A stretch of DNA of 64,000 bases from Terracoccus sp. 273MFTsu3.1 (GCF_000383675.1 NZ_KB911821.1:62001-126000), one strand, 5' to 3'; shown: positions 1 to 8,647, numbered from the stretch's first letter. A program made the numbers and translations. The notes: a model not told the origin generated them from the sequence alone.

Positions 1-78
1 GCCGGCGACGGCCCGCTCGACGAGGACGCCCTCGGGGCCGGTCACGAGCACGAAGGGAAGGATGGCCGGATCGGTCAT
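1..78 (-). CDS. N-terminal fragment, possibly DNA polymerase III delta subunit
   Basis: Only the first 26 codons lie in the window, starting at an ATG at position 78 and running off the left edge. The fragment begins MTDPAILPFVLVTGPEGVLV. The VTGPE stretch followed by an acidic/arginine helix resembles the start of actinobacterial HolA, the clamp-loader delta subunit, whose first strand has a similar hydrophobic-GPE pattern. Twenty-six residues are too few to settle the family. The gene lies downstream of dinG on the same strand but is separated from it by a strong hairpin, so it is probably transcribed independently. Confidence 0.4.
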   Translation of the reverse strand, partial: MTDPAILPFVLVTGPEGVLVERAVAG

Positions 79-147
79 GGCCCCAACTCTGTCATGGGAC
101 GCCCACACCTGGCCGCCACGCCCCGACGGCGCCGCCACCCACCTCCA

Positions 148-214
148 AACACACCGAGAAGGTCACGACGCCCCGGGATCGGATGCCGGGGTGTTGTGAC
201 CTTCTCGGTGTGTT
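148..214 (-). terminator. Long hairpin between dinG and the left-edge gene
   Basis: Perfect 19-base inverted repeat: left arm 148-166 (AACACACCGAGAAGGTCAC) and right arm 196-214. The stem continues inward through CGCCCCGG/CCGGGGTG with two G-T wobbles, leaving a loop of about 8 bases around 179-188. There is no T-run, as is common for terminators in high-GC actinobacteria. It lies 25 bases past the dinG stop, so termination of dinG is the simplest reading. The wobbles pair as G-U only in plus-strand RNA. Confidence 0.65.
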
Positions 215-238
215 GCGGGAGGGGGGCGATCCTCACAG

Positions 239-2479
239 TCAGTCGAAGAGCGCGCCCGACGCGATGGTGAGCCCGAGCTGCGCGACGCGGGCGGCGATCG
301 TCTCCTCGGGCAGCTCGAAGTGGTCGACGAGCTCGTCGAGCTGCATGCCCGTCTCCGCTGCGTCGCGCAGCTCCTCGTCCTGCTCGTCGGTCCACGCGTG
401 CCCGGACGTGACCGCGCTGCGCGAGGAGACCGGGGCCGGTGGGGCCACCGCGACCGGCCTCGGGTGCTCCGTGCCGTCGGCGTCGGACCGGGCCCCGGTG
501 AGCGACCGCAGGGCCGGCTCCTCGACGGCGACGGGCGGGGGCGCCATGGCGTCGAGCCGGGCCAGCGCGGAGAGCACCATCGTCTTGTCGGTCGTCGGGT
601 AGAAGGGCGGCAGCGATCGCTGGAGGAAGCCGGCATACCTCGCCGTCATCATCCGGGAGTCGAGGAAGGCCACGACGCCACGGTCGTCGGCTCGGCGCAC
701 GAGACGCCCGGCGCCCTGGGCGAGGCGAAGCGCGGCGTGGGTGGCCGAGACAGCCATGAAGCCGTTGCCGCCCATCCGCGCGATCGCCTGCGACCGGGCG
801 GAGGCGAGCGGGTCGTCGGGTCGCGGGAACGGGATGCGGTCGATGATGACGAGCTGGCACGACGAGCCCGGCACGTCGACGCCCTGCCAGAGGGTGAGCG
901 TGCCGAAGAGGCACGTGCGCGGGTCGCGCGCGAACTGCCGCACGAGGGTCGTGATCTGGTCCTCGCCCTGGCAGAGGACCGGGATGTCGTCGCCGAACCG
1001 CGCGCGCATGACCTCGGCGGCCGTCTGGGCCGCGCGCATCGACGAGAAGAGACCGAGGGTGCGGCCGCCGGCGGCACGCACGAGCTCCTCGATCTCGTCG
1101 AGCGTGTCGTCGCCGGCGCCGTCACGGCCGGGCGGCGGCAGGTGGGCGGCGACGTAGGCGATGGCCTGCTTCGGGTAGTCGAACGGGCTGCCGACGTCGA
1201 GGCCCTGCCATTTCGGGGCGCCCTCGCCGCGCAGCCCGATGGTGCCGGCCACGGCGTCGAACGTGCCGCCGAGCTCGAGCGTCGCGGAGGTCAGGACGAC
1301 GGTGCGCTCGTCGAAGACCTTGTCGCGCACGAGCATCGCGACGCTCATCGGTGCGACGCGCAGCACGGGTCCGCGGCGCTGGTCGCGATTGAGCCAGACG
1401 ACGTCGAGCTCGCGCTCCTCGAGGATCCGCTCGGCGTTCTCGTGGATCTCGTCGACGGCGGCGCGGGCCACCTGGCGGGCGCCGTCGGCCTCCTGCCCGG
1501 GTGGTGGCTTGAGGTCGCTCTGGACGATGCGGGCCGTGTCGCGGACCCGGGCGAGCGCGAGCCCGACGGAGTCGGGGACGCCGAGCATCCGTCCCTCCTC
1601 GAGCGGCTCGAGCGCCTGGGCGAGCATCTCTCCCGCCTCGTCCATGGCGGCGGTGTTCTCGGACATGCGGCCGGCCTTCTTCGCGGCCGTCATGACCATC
1701 GTGCCGGTCAGCTCGTCGGTGATCGTCGCGGTGACGCGGTCGACGAGCTCGTGGGCCTCGTCGACGACGAGGACGTCGTGCTCGGGCAGCATCTGCCGGC
1801 CCTCGAAGGAGTCGATGGCCATGAAGGAGTGGTTGGTGACGACGACGTCGACGTCCTTGGCGGCCTCGCGGGCGCGCTCGACGAAGCACTCGGCGACGAG
1901 CGGGCACTTGCCACCCATGCACTCGTGCGCCGACACCGAGACCTGCCGCCACGCGCGCTCCGAGACGCCGGGCACGAGCTCGTCGCGGTCCCCGGAGTCC
2001 GTCGTGCTCGCCCACTCGCGCAGCCGGACGACCTCCTGGCCCAGACGGCCGACGGCGGCGTCGACCTGCCCGACCGACAGGAGCCCGTCCTCGTCGTCGG
2101 GGAAGCCGCCCTCGAGCTTGTTGAGGCACACGTAGTTGCGCCGGCCCTTGACGAGGGCGTACGTCGGTCGTCGGCCGAGCACCGGCGCGAGCGCGTCGGC
2201 GACGCGCGGCATGTCGCGGTCGACGATCTGCGCCTGCAGCGCCAACGTGGCGGTCGCGACGACGGCCGGCTTGCCCGCCTCGAAGGCGTGCGCGACGGCG
2301 GGCACGAGGTAGGCGAGCGACTTGCCGGTGCCGGTGCCGGCCTGCACGAGCAGGTGCTCACCGCCGTCGATGGCGTGGGCGACGGCCTTGGCCATCTCGA
2401 CCTGCCCGGGGCGCTCGGCACCGCCGACCCCCGACACCGCGGCGTGGAGGAGGTCGTCGAGCGCGGGTCGCTGAGGCAT
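239..2479 (-). CDS. dinG: DinG-family ATP-dependent DNA helicase
   Basis: A 746-residue superfamily 2 helicase of the XPD/DinG type, expected to unwind 5'-tailed DNA, R-loops or flaps using ATP. Seen: a Q-motif-like RPGQ at residues 23-26, Walker A AGTGTGKS at 47-54, a DEAH box (VVVDEAHEL) in the middle third, and clustered cysteines (NYVC, then CMGGKCPLVAEC) that fit the FeS-cluster domain. The C-terminal third carries the LGLFSSMRAA and GRLVRR motifs of helicase domain 2. The last 55 residues form a separate tail (WTDEQDEELRDAAETG onward) that looks like a small helix-turn-helix, not part of the core family. The ATG at 2479 was chosen over an upstream in-frame start. No Shine-Dalgarno precedes it, and a TACGCT element a few bases upstream suggests a leaderless message. 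Confidence 0.9.
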   Translation of the reverse strand: MPQRPALDDLLHAAVSGVGGAERPGQVEMAKAVAHAIDGGEHLLVQAGTGTGKSLAYLVPAVAHAFEAGKPAVVATATLALQAQIVDRDMPRVADALAPVLGRRPTYALVKGRRNYVCLNKLEGGFPDDEDGLLSVGQVDAAVGRLGQEVVRLREWASTTDSGDRDELVPGVSERAWRQVSVSAHECMGGKCPLVAECFVERAREAAKDVDVVVTNHSFMAIDSFEGRQMLPEHDVLVVDEAHELVDRVTATITDELTGTMVMTAAKKAGRMSENTAAMDEAGEMLAQALEPLEEGRMLGVPDSVGLALARVRDTARIVQSDLKPPPGQEADGARQVARAAVDEIHENAERILEERELDVVWLNRDQRRGPVLRVAPMSVAMLVRDKVFDERTVVLTSATLELGGTFDAVAGTIGLRGEGAPKWQGLDVGSPFDYPKQAIAYVAAHLPPPGRDGAGDDTLDEIEELVRAAGGRTLGLFSSMRAAQTAAEVMRARFGDDIPVLCQGEDQITTLVRQFARDPRTCLFGTLTLWQGVDVPGSSCQLVIIDRIPFPRPDDPLASARSQAIARMGGNGFMAVSATHAALRLAQGAGRLVRRADDRGVVAFLDSRMMTARYAGFLQRSLPPFYPTTDKTMVLSALARLDAMAPPPVAVEEPALRSLTGARSDADGTEHPRPVAVAPPAPVSSRSAVTSGHAWTDEQDEELRDAAETGMQLDELVDHFELPEETIAARVAQLGLTIASGALFD

Positions 2480-2582
2480 TGGATCAGCGTATGCCGCAGG
2501 GCCGACTCGCCGTGCCACCCGTCCCCCGCGTCGCGTGACCCGCGGTCCGGGCGTTGCCGTTGGGTCGCTGTGAACCCGAGGC

Positions 2583-3257
2583 TCAGTGACTCCGTGCCCA
2601 GCGTTCGCCGAGCTCGGTGCCCGTGGGCGCGGTCGCGTCGAGCATCGAGGGCTCGGGCGTGCGCAACGCGTCGAGCTGCAGGCCGAGGTAGCGGCGCCGG
2701 AGGGCGACGGTCCGCTCGGGGTCGTTGACGCGTACGGCGGTCAGCTGCTCGAGGAGCATGGGAACGTCGGCCGCCTCGACGTCGCGGCGCAGGCGACCGG
2801 TGGCCTGCGCCCGCCGCACCAGGTCGTCGACGAGGTCGCCGCCGCGGACGGCGAGCTCGCGCAGCTCGACCGTCGACCGGAACGTGCCGGCCAGCCGGAC
2901 GGTCAGGGCGTGGACGTCGGCCTCGACGACGTGGCCGAGGAACGCCTCGAAGGCCGACCACGCGTCACGGTCATCGGCGAGCGCCTGCTCGGCCAGCTCG
3001 ACGAAACGACGCAGCCCGTCGCCGCACACCTTCTGCAGCAGCTCGTCCCGGCCGGCATACCGGCGGTAGAGCCCACCGACACCGACGCCGGCCGCCTGGG
3101 CGATCGCGGCCATCGAGGCCTCAGGGTCGCGCAGCAGCGCCTCCCGCGCCGCCTCGACGATGGCGCTGTCGTTGCGGGTCGCCTCGGCCTGGCGACCACG
3201 TCGCGGGCGGTCCGGTGCCTCATCGGTGGCGGCCTTCCGTGGCGTGCGGCTCGACAT
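2583..3257 (-). CDS. TetR-family transcriptional regulator
   Basis: A 224-residue TetR repressor. Residues about 30-80 form the DNA-binding domain, with the typical IAQAAGVGVGGLYRRYAGRDEL helix-turn-helix, preceded by a basic, disordered tail (RPRRGRQAEATR). The rest is a helical ligand and dimer domain with no recognisable ligand signature. It is divergent from the maleylpyruvate-isomerase-like gene at 3341, and the 83-base gap holds two inverted repeats. The simplest model is that it represses both that gene and itself. The ATG at 3257 gives the normal distance to the helix-turn-helix; a longer in-frame extension upstream has no family support. Confidence 0.88.
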   Translation of the reverse strand: MSSRTPRKAATDEAPDRPRRGRQAEATRNDSAIVEAAREALLRDPEASMAAIAQAAGVGVGGLYRRYAGRDELLQKVCGDGLRRFVELAEQALADDRDAWSAFEAFLGHVVEADVHALTVRLAGTFRSTVELRELAVRGGDLVDDLVRRAQATGRLRRDVEAADVPMLLEQLTAVRVNDPERTVALRRRYLGLQLDALRTPEPSMLDATAPTGTELGERWARSH

Positions 3258-3277
3258 GGGTCGACCGTACCACTTGA

Positions 3278-3325
3278 ACGGAATGATGCATTCCGTTACG
3301 CTCAATACGGAACGATTCATTCCGA
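3278..3325. promoter_or_regulatory. Tandem TetR-type operators
   Basis: Two related palindromes lie in the divergent gap. Site 1 (3278-3296) is ACGGAAT-N5-ATTCCGT with perfect 7-base arms. Site 2 (3307-3325) is ACGGAAC-N5-ATTCCGA with one mismatched pair. Their centres are 29 bases apart, close to three helical turns, so two dimers could bind the same face. Nineteen-base near-palindromes beside a TetR gene are the usual autoregulatory operator. Confidence 0.75.
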
Positions 3326-3340
3326 TAGAGAGGCCCACTG

Positions 3341-3934
3341 ATGGACACGACGCCGACCACCTGGACGATCCTCGACGCGGCGCACACGGCCCTGCGAGAC
3401 GCCGTGACCGGAGTGCGCACCGACCAGTGGGACGGTCCCACCCCGTGCTCCGGCTGGACCGTGACGCAGGTGCTCCAGCACGCAGCCGGCGACCAGCAGG
3501 CCTACGCCGCGGTGCTCGGCGAAGGCGACTTCCCGGCATACGACCCCTTCTCCCCCTCCGGCACGGTGGAGACGAGCGCGCTCGAGCTGCTCGACCCGCC
3601 GCTCACGGCATCCCGTCACGCCTTCTCGCGCGTCGGTGCGGACGACGCCGCGGTCGCCGTGCCCCTCCCGCAGGCACGACTGGCCGCCCCGGTCGCCGTC
3701 GGCGCGGCTGCGCTGGACGCAGCGGTGCACGCCTGGGACATCGCGGTCGCGACCGGTCAGCACTCCCCGATGGACGCAGCGCTCGCCGAGCAGCTGTACG
3801 CCGTTGCTGTCGAGATCGTCGAACCCCTGCGCGGATTCGCCTATGCCGCAGCACTTCCCGGCGACGACGGAGATGCCGTCGACCGGCTGCTGCGCTACCT
3901 CGGACGCGATCCCCGCTGGTCACCCACGGCCTGA
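3341..3934 (+). CDS. TIGR03086-type metal-binding protein, mycothiol/maleylpyruvate isomerase-like
   Basis: A 197-residue member of the DinB-like four-helix family related to mycothiol-dependent maleylpyruvate isomerase. Seen: the N-terminal signature PTPCSGWTVTQVLQHAAGDQ, with the cysteine and a metal-ligand histidine, and the later DAAVHAWDIAVATG motif that supplies a second histidine ligand. Family members bind a divalent metal and use or detoxify with mycothiol; the substrate here cannot be told. An AGAG sequence 8-12 bases before the ATG is the likely ribosome site. It is divergent from the TetR gene, with two operators between, so it is probably induced by a ligand of that regulator. 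Confidence 0.8.
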   Translation: MDTTPTTWTILDAAHTALRDAVTGVRTDQWDGPTPCSGWTVTQVLQHAAGDQQAYAAVLGEGDFPAYDPFSPSGTVETSALELLDPPLTASRHAFSRVGADDAAVAVPLPQARLAAPVAVGAAALDAAVHAWDIAVATGQHSPMDAALAEQLYAVAVEIVEPLRGFAYAAALPGDDGDAVDRLLRYLGRDPRWSPTA

Positions 3935-4051
3935 GCGGCGCCGCGCGGTCGTCGTCGACGCACGCCCGGGTCGGCCCTTCTGGGACGCACGTCACGCCAC
4001 GGGTTCGCCGATCTCGTTGTGCGGAGGCAGGTCCGGGGGTTGTATCGAAGC

Positions 4052-5755
4052 ATGAGCGCACCCCTGCCCACCGACCTCGACATCGCGAACGCGGCGACCC
4101 TGCGTCCGCTCGCCGACGTCGCGGCCGATCTCGGCGTCACTTCCGACCACCTCGAGCCGTGGGGGCGTGACGTCGCGAAGATCGACCTCGCCGTCCTCGA
4201 CGAGCCGCGCCACCAGCCCGACGCTAAGTACGTCGTCGTCACGGCGATCACGCCGACGCCGCTCGGCGAGGGCAAGACGACGACCTCGGTCGGGCTCGCC
4301 CAGGCGCTCCAGCGGCTCGACAAGCGTGCCGTCGTCGCGCTGCGCCAGCCGTCCATGGGTCCGACGTTCGGGATCAAGGGCGGCGCGGCCGGAGGCGGCT
4401 ACAGCCAGGTCGTCCCGATGGCGCGGCTCAACCTGCACCTGACGGGCGACTTCCACGCCGTCACGTCGGCCCACAACCTGCTCGCCGCGATGATCGACAA
4501 CCACCTGCACCACGGCAACACGCTCGGCCTCGACGTCCGCAACATCACGTGGCGCCGGGTGCTCGACGTCAACGACCGGGCCCTGCGCAACGTCGTCATC
4601 GGTCTCGGTGCACGTCAGGACGGCGTGGCCCGCGAGACGGGGTTCGACATCACGGCGGCGAGCGAGGTCATGGTGCTGCTCACCCTCGCGACCTCGCTGC
4701 GCGACCTGCGCGAGCGCCTCGGCCGGATCGTCGTCGGCTACACGACCGAGGGCAAGGGAGTCAGCGCCGACGACCTGCACGCCGCCGGGGCGATGACGGC
4801 GATCCTCGCGGACGCTCTCAAGCCCAACCTGCTCCAGACGCTCGAGGGCGGACCGGCCATCATCCACTGCGGGCCGTTCGGCAACATCGCGACGGGCACG
4901 TCGTCCGTCACGGCCGACCTCATCGCCATGCGCGGCAGTGACTACGCCATCACCGAGGCCGGCTTCGGGGCCGACATGGGGGCCGAGCGCTTCTTCGACG
5001 TCAAGTGCCGGGTCAGCGGGCTCAAGCCCGACGTCGCCGTCATCGTGGCGACGGTCCGCGCGCTCAAGACCCATTCGGGGAGGTATGCCGTCAAGGCCGG
5101 AAAGCCACTGCCCGCGGGCCTGCTCAAGGAGAGCCCCAAGGACGTCGAGGCCGGCCTGGCCAACCTGCGCAAGCACATCGAGATCGTGCGGCGCTTCGGC
5201 GTGCAGCCCGTCGTCGCGATCAACGCGTTCCCCGACGACCACGACTCCGAGCACGCCGTCATCCGCCGCTTCTGCAACAGCCTCGGGGTCCGCTCTGCAG
5301 TGACCCGTCACGTCGCCGAGGGCGGAGCGGGCGCGCTGGAGCTCGCGCAGGTCGTCATCGAGGCCGCGCACGAGCCGACGAGCTTCGAGTTCCTCTATCC
5401 CCTCGACCTGCCGCTCGAGCAGAAGATCGAGGCGATCGCCACGCAGATCTACGGCGCCGACGGCATCGACGTGAGCCCGGCGGCAGCCAGGGCACTCAAG
5501 GACTACGAGCGCCTCGGCTACGGCGGGCTGCCCGTCGTCATCGCCAAGACGCACCTGTCCATCTCGTCCGACCCCTCGCTGCGCGGGGCGCCGCGCGGGT
5601 GGCGGATGCCGGTGCGCGAGGTCAGGGCTGCGGTCGGCGCCGGCTACGTCTACGCCATCTGCGGGGACATGCGGACCATGCCCGGGCTGCCGACCTCCCC
5701 CAACGCCGAACGCATCGACATCGACGAGGACGGCGCCGTCACCGGCCTCTCGTGA
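4052..5755 (+). CDS. fhs: Formate-tetrahydrofolate ligase
   Basis: A 567-residue enzyme making 10-formyl-tetrahydrofolate from formate, ATP and tetrahydrofolate for one-carbon metabolism. The P-loop-like TPTPLGEGKTTT is at residues 67-78. Family blocks QPSMGPTFGIKGGAAGGGYSQV, LTGDFHAVTSAHNLLAA and the C-terminal MPGLPTSPNAERID are intact, and the length matches the usual 555-570. The ATG at 4052 was chosen because family members start close to the ADVAADLGV region; an in-frame ATG 33 bases upstream is possible. The gene stands alone between the isomerase-like gene and a convergent GNAT gene. The 117 bases upstream show no clear operator. Confidence 0.95.
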   Translation: MSAPLPTDLDIANAATLRPLADVAADLGVTSDHLEPWGRDVAKIDLAVLDEPRHQPDAKYVVVTAITPTPLGEGKTTTSVGLAQALQRLDKRAVVALRQPSMGPTFGIKGGAAGGGYSQVVPMARLNLHLTGDFHAVTSAHNLLAAMIDNHLHHGNTLGLDVRNITWRRVLDVNDRALRNVVIGLGARQDGVARETGFDITAASEVMVLLTLATSLRDLRERLGRIVVGYTTEGKGVSADDLHAAGAMTAILADALKPNLLQTLEGGPAIIHCGPFGNIATGTSSVTADLIAMRGSDYAITEAGFGADMGAERFFDVKCRVSGLKPDVAVIVATVRALKTHSGRYAVKAGKPLPAGLLKESPKDVEAGLANLRKHIEIVRRFGVQPVVAINAFPDDHDSEHAVIRRFCNSLGVRSAVTRHVAEGGAGALELAQVVIEAAHEPTSFEFLYPLDLPLEQKIEAIATQIYGADGIDVSPAAARALKDYERLGYGGLPVVIAKTHLSISSDPSLRGAPRGWRMPVREVRAAVGAGYVYAICGDMRTMPGLPTSPNAERIDIDEDGAVTGLS

Positions 5756-5830
5756 CCTGGGTGCGACTGGTGGCCTCTCGCGTCGACGGCCCGGACGCGT
5801 CACGACGGACCACGGCCCAGTCGTGACCGG

Positions 5831-6901
5831 TCAGCGCAGGGACCGGCCGTCGACACGACGGGCCATCGCGACGTCGTCGCGGTAGTCCGTCGCGCTGAGG
5901 CGGAGCCCGCGCGGCACCCGACCCACCTCGGTCCAGCCCGCACGGGCGTAGAAGTCGCCCAGCCCCAGACCGTCGCGGTAGTCGAGGCGCAGCAGCTCGA
6001 CCCACGGCAGCTCTCGTCGGGCGATGCCGACCATGCCACCGAGGAGGATGCGCCCGAGGTTGCGCCTCTGGGCGGCCGGGTCGACCATGAGGCGCTTGAG
6101 GCCGGCCACGTGGTCGTAGGGAAACCCTCTCGAGTGCTCCCAGAAGCCGAGGCCGAGCAGGGCCCCGGTGGGCTCCCTCAGCACACAGAGCTGCGAGCGT
6201 CGCTCGTGGACGTCGGCGAGGTGCCGGTCGAGCGCGGCCGCCACGTCGCGCCTCGCCGCCCCTGGCAGGAAGCCGACCGACCCACCGGCGTCGTTGACGC
6301 GCACCCAGAGGTCGACGACGGCACCGCACAGCTCGGGACCGACTGCCTCACGAGGCACGGACGCGACGCTCGGGGCCACGAAGTACGGCATCGGCTCGCT
6401 GTCCGGCTCGCCCTTCATCTGCCGCGAGCCGACCTGGACGAGTCCCGCCGACACCGCCGTCCGCAGCGACGCCGTGTTGACCGTGTCGACCATCGCCGTC
6501 ACGAGCGCGTCCGGGCAGTGCTCGACGCCCCAGGCGACGACCGCACGCGAGATCTCCCGCCCGAGTCCCGCACCCAGGCGGTCGTGCGCGAGCCGGTAGT
6601 AGAGGTTGAGGCTCGAGGCGTCGGAGTCCTTGTGCCGCAGACCCGCCCACCCGATGACCGCGCCGGTGCCGCGGTCGACGACCGCGGCATACCCGAGCCC
6701 GTCCCGCTCCCAGTCGGCGACGTCGTCCGCGAGACGCTCACGGCAGCGCTCGGGGCTCGTCATGCTCGACGGCGAGTGGGCGTAGGTGCGCGGGTCGCTG
6801 TGCAGGCGGACGTAGTCGTCGAGGTCCTCGGCCCGCGGACGTCGCAGGACGAGGCGCTCGGTCGTCAGCCAGACGGATGCCTCCCCGGCGGGTGCGGTCA
6901 C
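5831..6901 (-). CDS. Tandem GNAT-domain acetyltransferase
   Basis: A 356-residue protein with two GNAT folds. Residues about 9-175 resemble RimJ/RimL-type domains (TERLVLRRPRAEDLDDYVRL, then GLGREISRAVVAWG for acetyl-CoA binding). Residues about 185-350 form a second GNAT with PAAQRRNLGRILLGGMVGIA as its acetyl-CoA loop and a closing DFYARAGWTEVGRVPRGL. Such fusions acetylate small amines, peptides or protein N-termini; the substrate is unknown. The start is a GTG at 6901 that overlaps the stop of the upstream zinc-ribbon gene (GTGA), so the two are translationally coupled. It ends facing fhs, with 75 bases between and no strong hairpin. Confidence 0.85.
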   Translation of the reverse strand: MTAPAGEASVWLTTERLVLRRPRAEDLDDYVRLHSDPRTYAHSPSSMTSPERCRERLADDVADWERDGLGYAAVVDRGTGAVIGWAGLRHKDSDASSLNLYYRLAHDRLGAGLGREISRAVVAWGVEHCPDALVTAMVDTVNTASLRTAVSAGLVQVGSRQMKGEPDSEPMPYFVAPSVASVPREAVGPELCGAVVDLWVRVNDAGGSVGFLPGAARRDVAAALDRHLADVHERRSQLCVLREPTGALLGLGFWEHSRGFPYDHVAGLKRLMVDPAAQRRNLGRILLGGMVGIARRELPWVELLRLDYRDGLGLGDFYARAGWTEVGRVPRGLRLSATDYRDDVAMARRVDGRSLR

Positions 6902-7053
6902 GGCGCCTGTCGCTCGGGCGCGCGGGTCTCACAGGCGGCAAGGGGCGCGCCGTCGCAGCAGGGCTCGATGTAGAGGCACTTCGGGCAGCGGTTGTGCGCC
7001 TGCTCGGCATACATCTGGGTGCCGCAGTAGGGGCACGGGATCTCGAGGGCCAT
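6898..7053 (-). CDS. Small zinc-ribbon protein
   Basis: A 51-residue protein starting at the ATG at 7053 (MALEIPCPYCGTQMYAEQAH). It has a CPYC knuckle, a CPKC knuckle 15 residues later, then CC and a further Cys near the end, so it very likely binds zinc. The second knuckle is followed by LYIEPCCDG, like small actinobacterial proteins of unknown function. It lies between hflX and the tandem GNAT gene and overlaps the GNAT start by four bases. A role as partner or folding aid of the acetyltransferase is only a guess. Confidence 0.75.
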   Translation of the reverse strand: MALEIPCPYCGTQMYAEQAHNRCPKCLYIEPCCDGAPLAACETRAPERQAP

Positions 7054-7098
7054 GCCTCCCATCCTCCCCGACGCGACCGAGCCCCCTCCCCCCGACAT

Positions 7099-7130
7099 GC
7101 CGAAGGGCCCCCGGTCGGAGGCCCTTCGGC
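7099..7130 (-). terminator. Terminator hairpin after hflX
   Basis: Perfect 11-base inverted repeat, GCCGAAGGGCC (7099-7109) against 7120-7130, with a 10-base loop. It sits 11 bases past the hflX stop and upstream of the zinc-ribbon gene. No T-run follows. Confidence 0.75.
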
Positions 7131-7141
7131 GCCGAGCGGTC

Positions 7142-8647
7142 TCAGCTGGCGACGACGGCGTAGGCCGCGAGGTCGGGCTCCATGCTCGGCGTCACCTTCG
7201 CGCGCAGACGGGTCCCCTCGGCCACGTGCTCGCTCTCGAGGATCTCCCCCTCCTCGTGGAGGCGCGAGATGAGGTCGCCGCGCTCGTAGGGCACGAGGAC
7301 GTCCACCTCGATGTCGGGCTTCGGCAACTCGTGGTCGATGAGGGCGCGGAGCTCGTCGAGCCCGGCGCCGGTGCGAGCCGAGACCGTGATGCAGTGCTTC
7401 TCGTGGCGGCGGAGCCGGTCGAGCACCTCCGGGTCGGCGATGTCGGCCTTGTTGACGACGATGATCTCCTTGATCTGGTCGCCGCCGACCTCCGCGAGCA
7501 CCTCGCGCACGGCCGAGATCTGGCCCTCGGGGTCGGGGTGCGAGCCGTCGACGACGTGCAGGAGCAGGTCGGAGTCGCTGACCTCCTCGAGCGTCGACCG
7601 GAAGGCCTCGACGAGCTGGTGGGGCAGGCTCCGCACGAAGCCGACGGTGTCGGCGAGCGTGTAGACGCGCCCGTCCTCGGTCTCGGTGCGGCGCACCGTC
7701 GGGTCGAGGGTCGCGAAGAGCTGGTTCTCGACGAGGACGCCGGCGCCCGTGAGGCGGTTGAGCAGCGAGCTCTTGCCGGCGTTGGTGTAGCCGGCGATGG
7801 CCACCGACGGCACGCCTCCGGCGCGGCGCGAGTGGCGACGCGTGTCGCGGCTCGTCTTCATGCCCTTGATGTCGCGGCGCAGCTTGGCGATCTTCGTGTT
7901 GATGCGACGGCGGTCGAGCTCGATCTTCGTCTCACCGGGTCCACGCGAGCCGATGCCCTCACCGCCGGCGACGCGGCCACCGGCCTGACGGGACATCGAC
8001 TCACCCCAGCCACGCAGGCGCGGCAGGAGGTACTGGAGCTGGGCCAGCTCGACCTGCGCGCGGCCCTCGCGGCTCTTGGCGTGCTGGGCGAAGATGTCGA
8101 GGATCAGCGCGGTGCGGTCGATGACCTTGACCTTGACGACGTCCTCGAGGGCGCGTCGCTGGCTCGGGGCCAGCTCGCCGTCGCAGATGACGGTGTCGGC
8201 GCCCTCCTCGACGACGATGTCGCGCAGCTCGATCGCCTTGCCCTTGCCGAGCCAGGTCGCCGGGTCGGGCTTCTGACGACGCTGGACGACGCCCTCGAGC
8301 ACGGTCGAGCCGGCCGTCTCGGCGAGCGCAGCGAGCTCACGGATGGAGTTCTCGGCGTCGTCGGAAGTGCCCTCGGTCCAGACACCGGCGAGCACGACGC
8401 GCTCGAGGCGCAGCTGGCGGTACTCGACCTCGGTGATGTCCTCGAGCTCGGTCGAGAGGCCCTGGACGCGGCGGAGCGCGGCGCGCTCCTCACGGTCGAG
8501 CTGGTCGCCGTCGTAGAGCGGGTATGCCGTCTCGTCGGTCTCGTGGAGCTCCTCGGCCAGCGCATCGGCGCGGGTGGCGAAGAGGGTGCGCTCGCGCTGC
8601 ACGGCGCGGTCGGTCTCGCTGGGGTGCTTCGTGTGGTTGCTCGTCAT
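7142..8647 (-). CDS. hflX: GTPase HflX, ribosome-splitting factor
   Basis: A 501-residue GTPase that binds the 50S subunit and splits stalled ribosomes. The N-terminal HflX domain includes GEL(A)PSQRRALEDV near residue 160 and the glycine-rich GWGESMSRQAGGRVAGGEGIG linker at 213-232. The G domain follows: G1 GYTNAGKS at 286-293, G3 DTVGF near 335 and G4 NKAD near 405. The ATG at 8647 was preferred over an in-frame start 66 bases upstream because an AGGGAG ribosome site sits just before it. In this lineage hflX follows the miaB-miaA-dapF group, as here, with an FkbM gene and a methyltransferase pair inserted between. Confidence 0.95.
   Translation of the reverse strand: MTSNHTKHPSETDRAVQRERTLFATRADALAEELHETDETAYPLYDGDQLDREERAALRRVQGLSTELEDITEVEYRQLRLERVVLAGVWTEGTSDDAENSIRELAALAETAGSTVLEGVVQRRQKPDPATWLGKGKAIELRDIVVEEGADTVICDGELAPSQRRALEDVVKVKVIDRTALILDIFAQHAKSREGRAQVELAQLQYLLPRLRGWGESMSRQAGGRVAGGEGIGSRGPGETKIELDRRRINTKIAKLRRDIKGMKTSRDTRRHSRRAGGVPSVAIAGYTNAGKSSLLNRLTGAGVLVENQLFATLDPTVRRTETEDGRVYTLADTVGFVRSLPHQLVEAFRSTLEEVSDSDLLLHVVDGSHPDPEGQISAVREVLAEVGGDQIKEIIVVNKADIADPEVLDRLRRHEKHCITVSARTGAGLDELRALIDHELPKPDIEVDVLVPYERGDLISRLHEEGEILESEHVAEGTRLRAKVTPSMEPDLAAYAVVAS

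Noticed and set aside
320-2728. 802-codon open frame antisense to dinG
   Set aside because: Composition is dominated by Arg, Gly, Ala, Asp, Val and His typical of the opposite strand of a GC-rich gene. It has no domain motif and conflicts with a clear helicase on the other strand.
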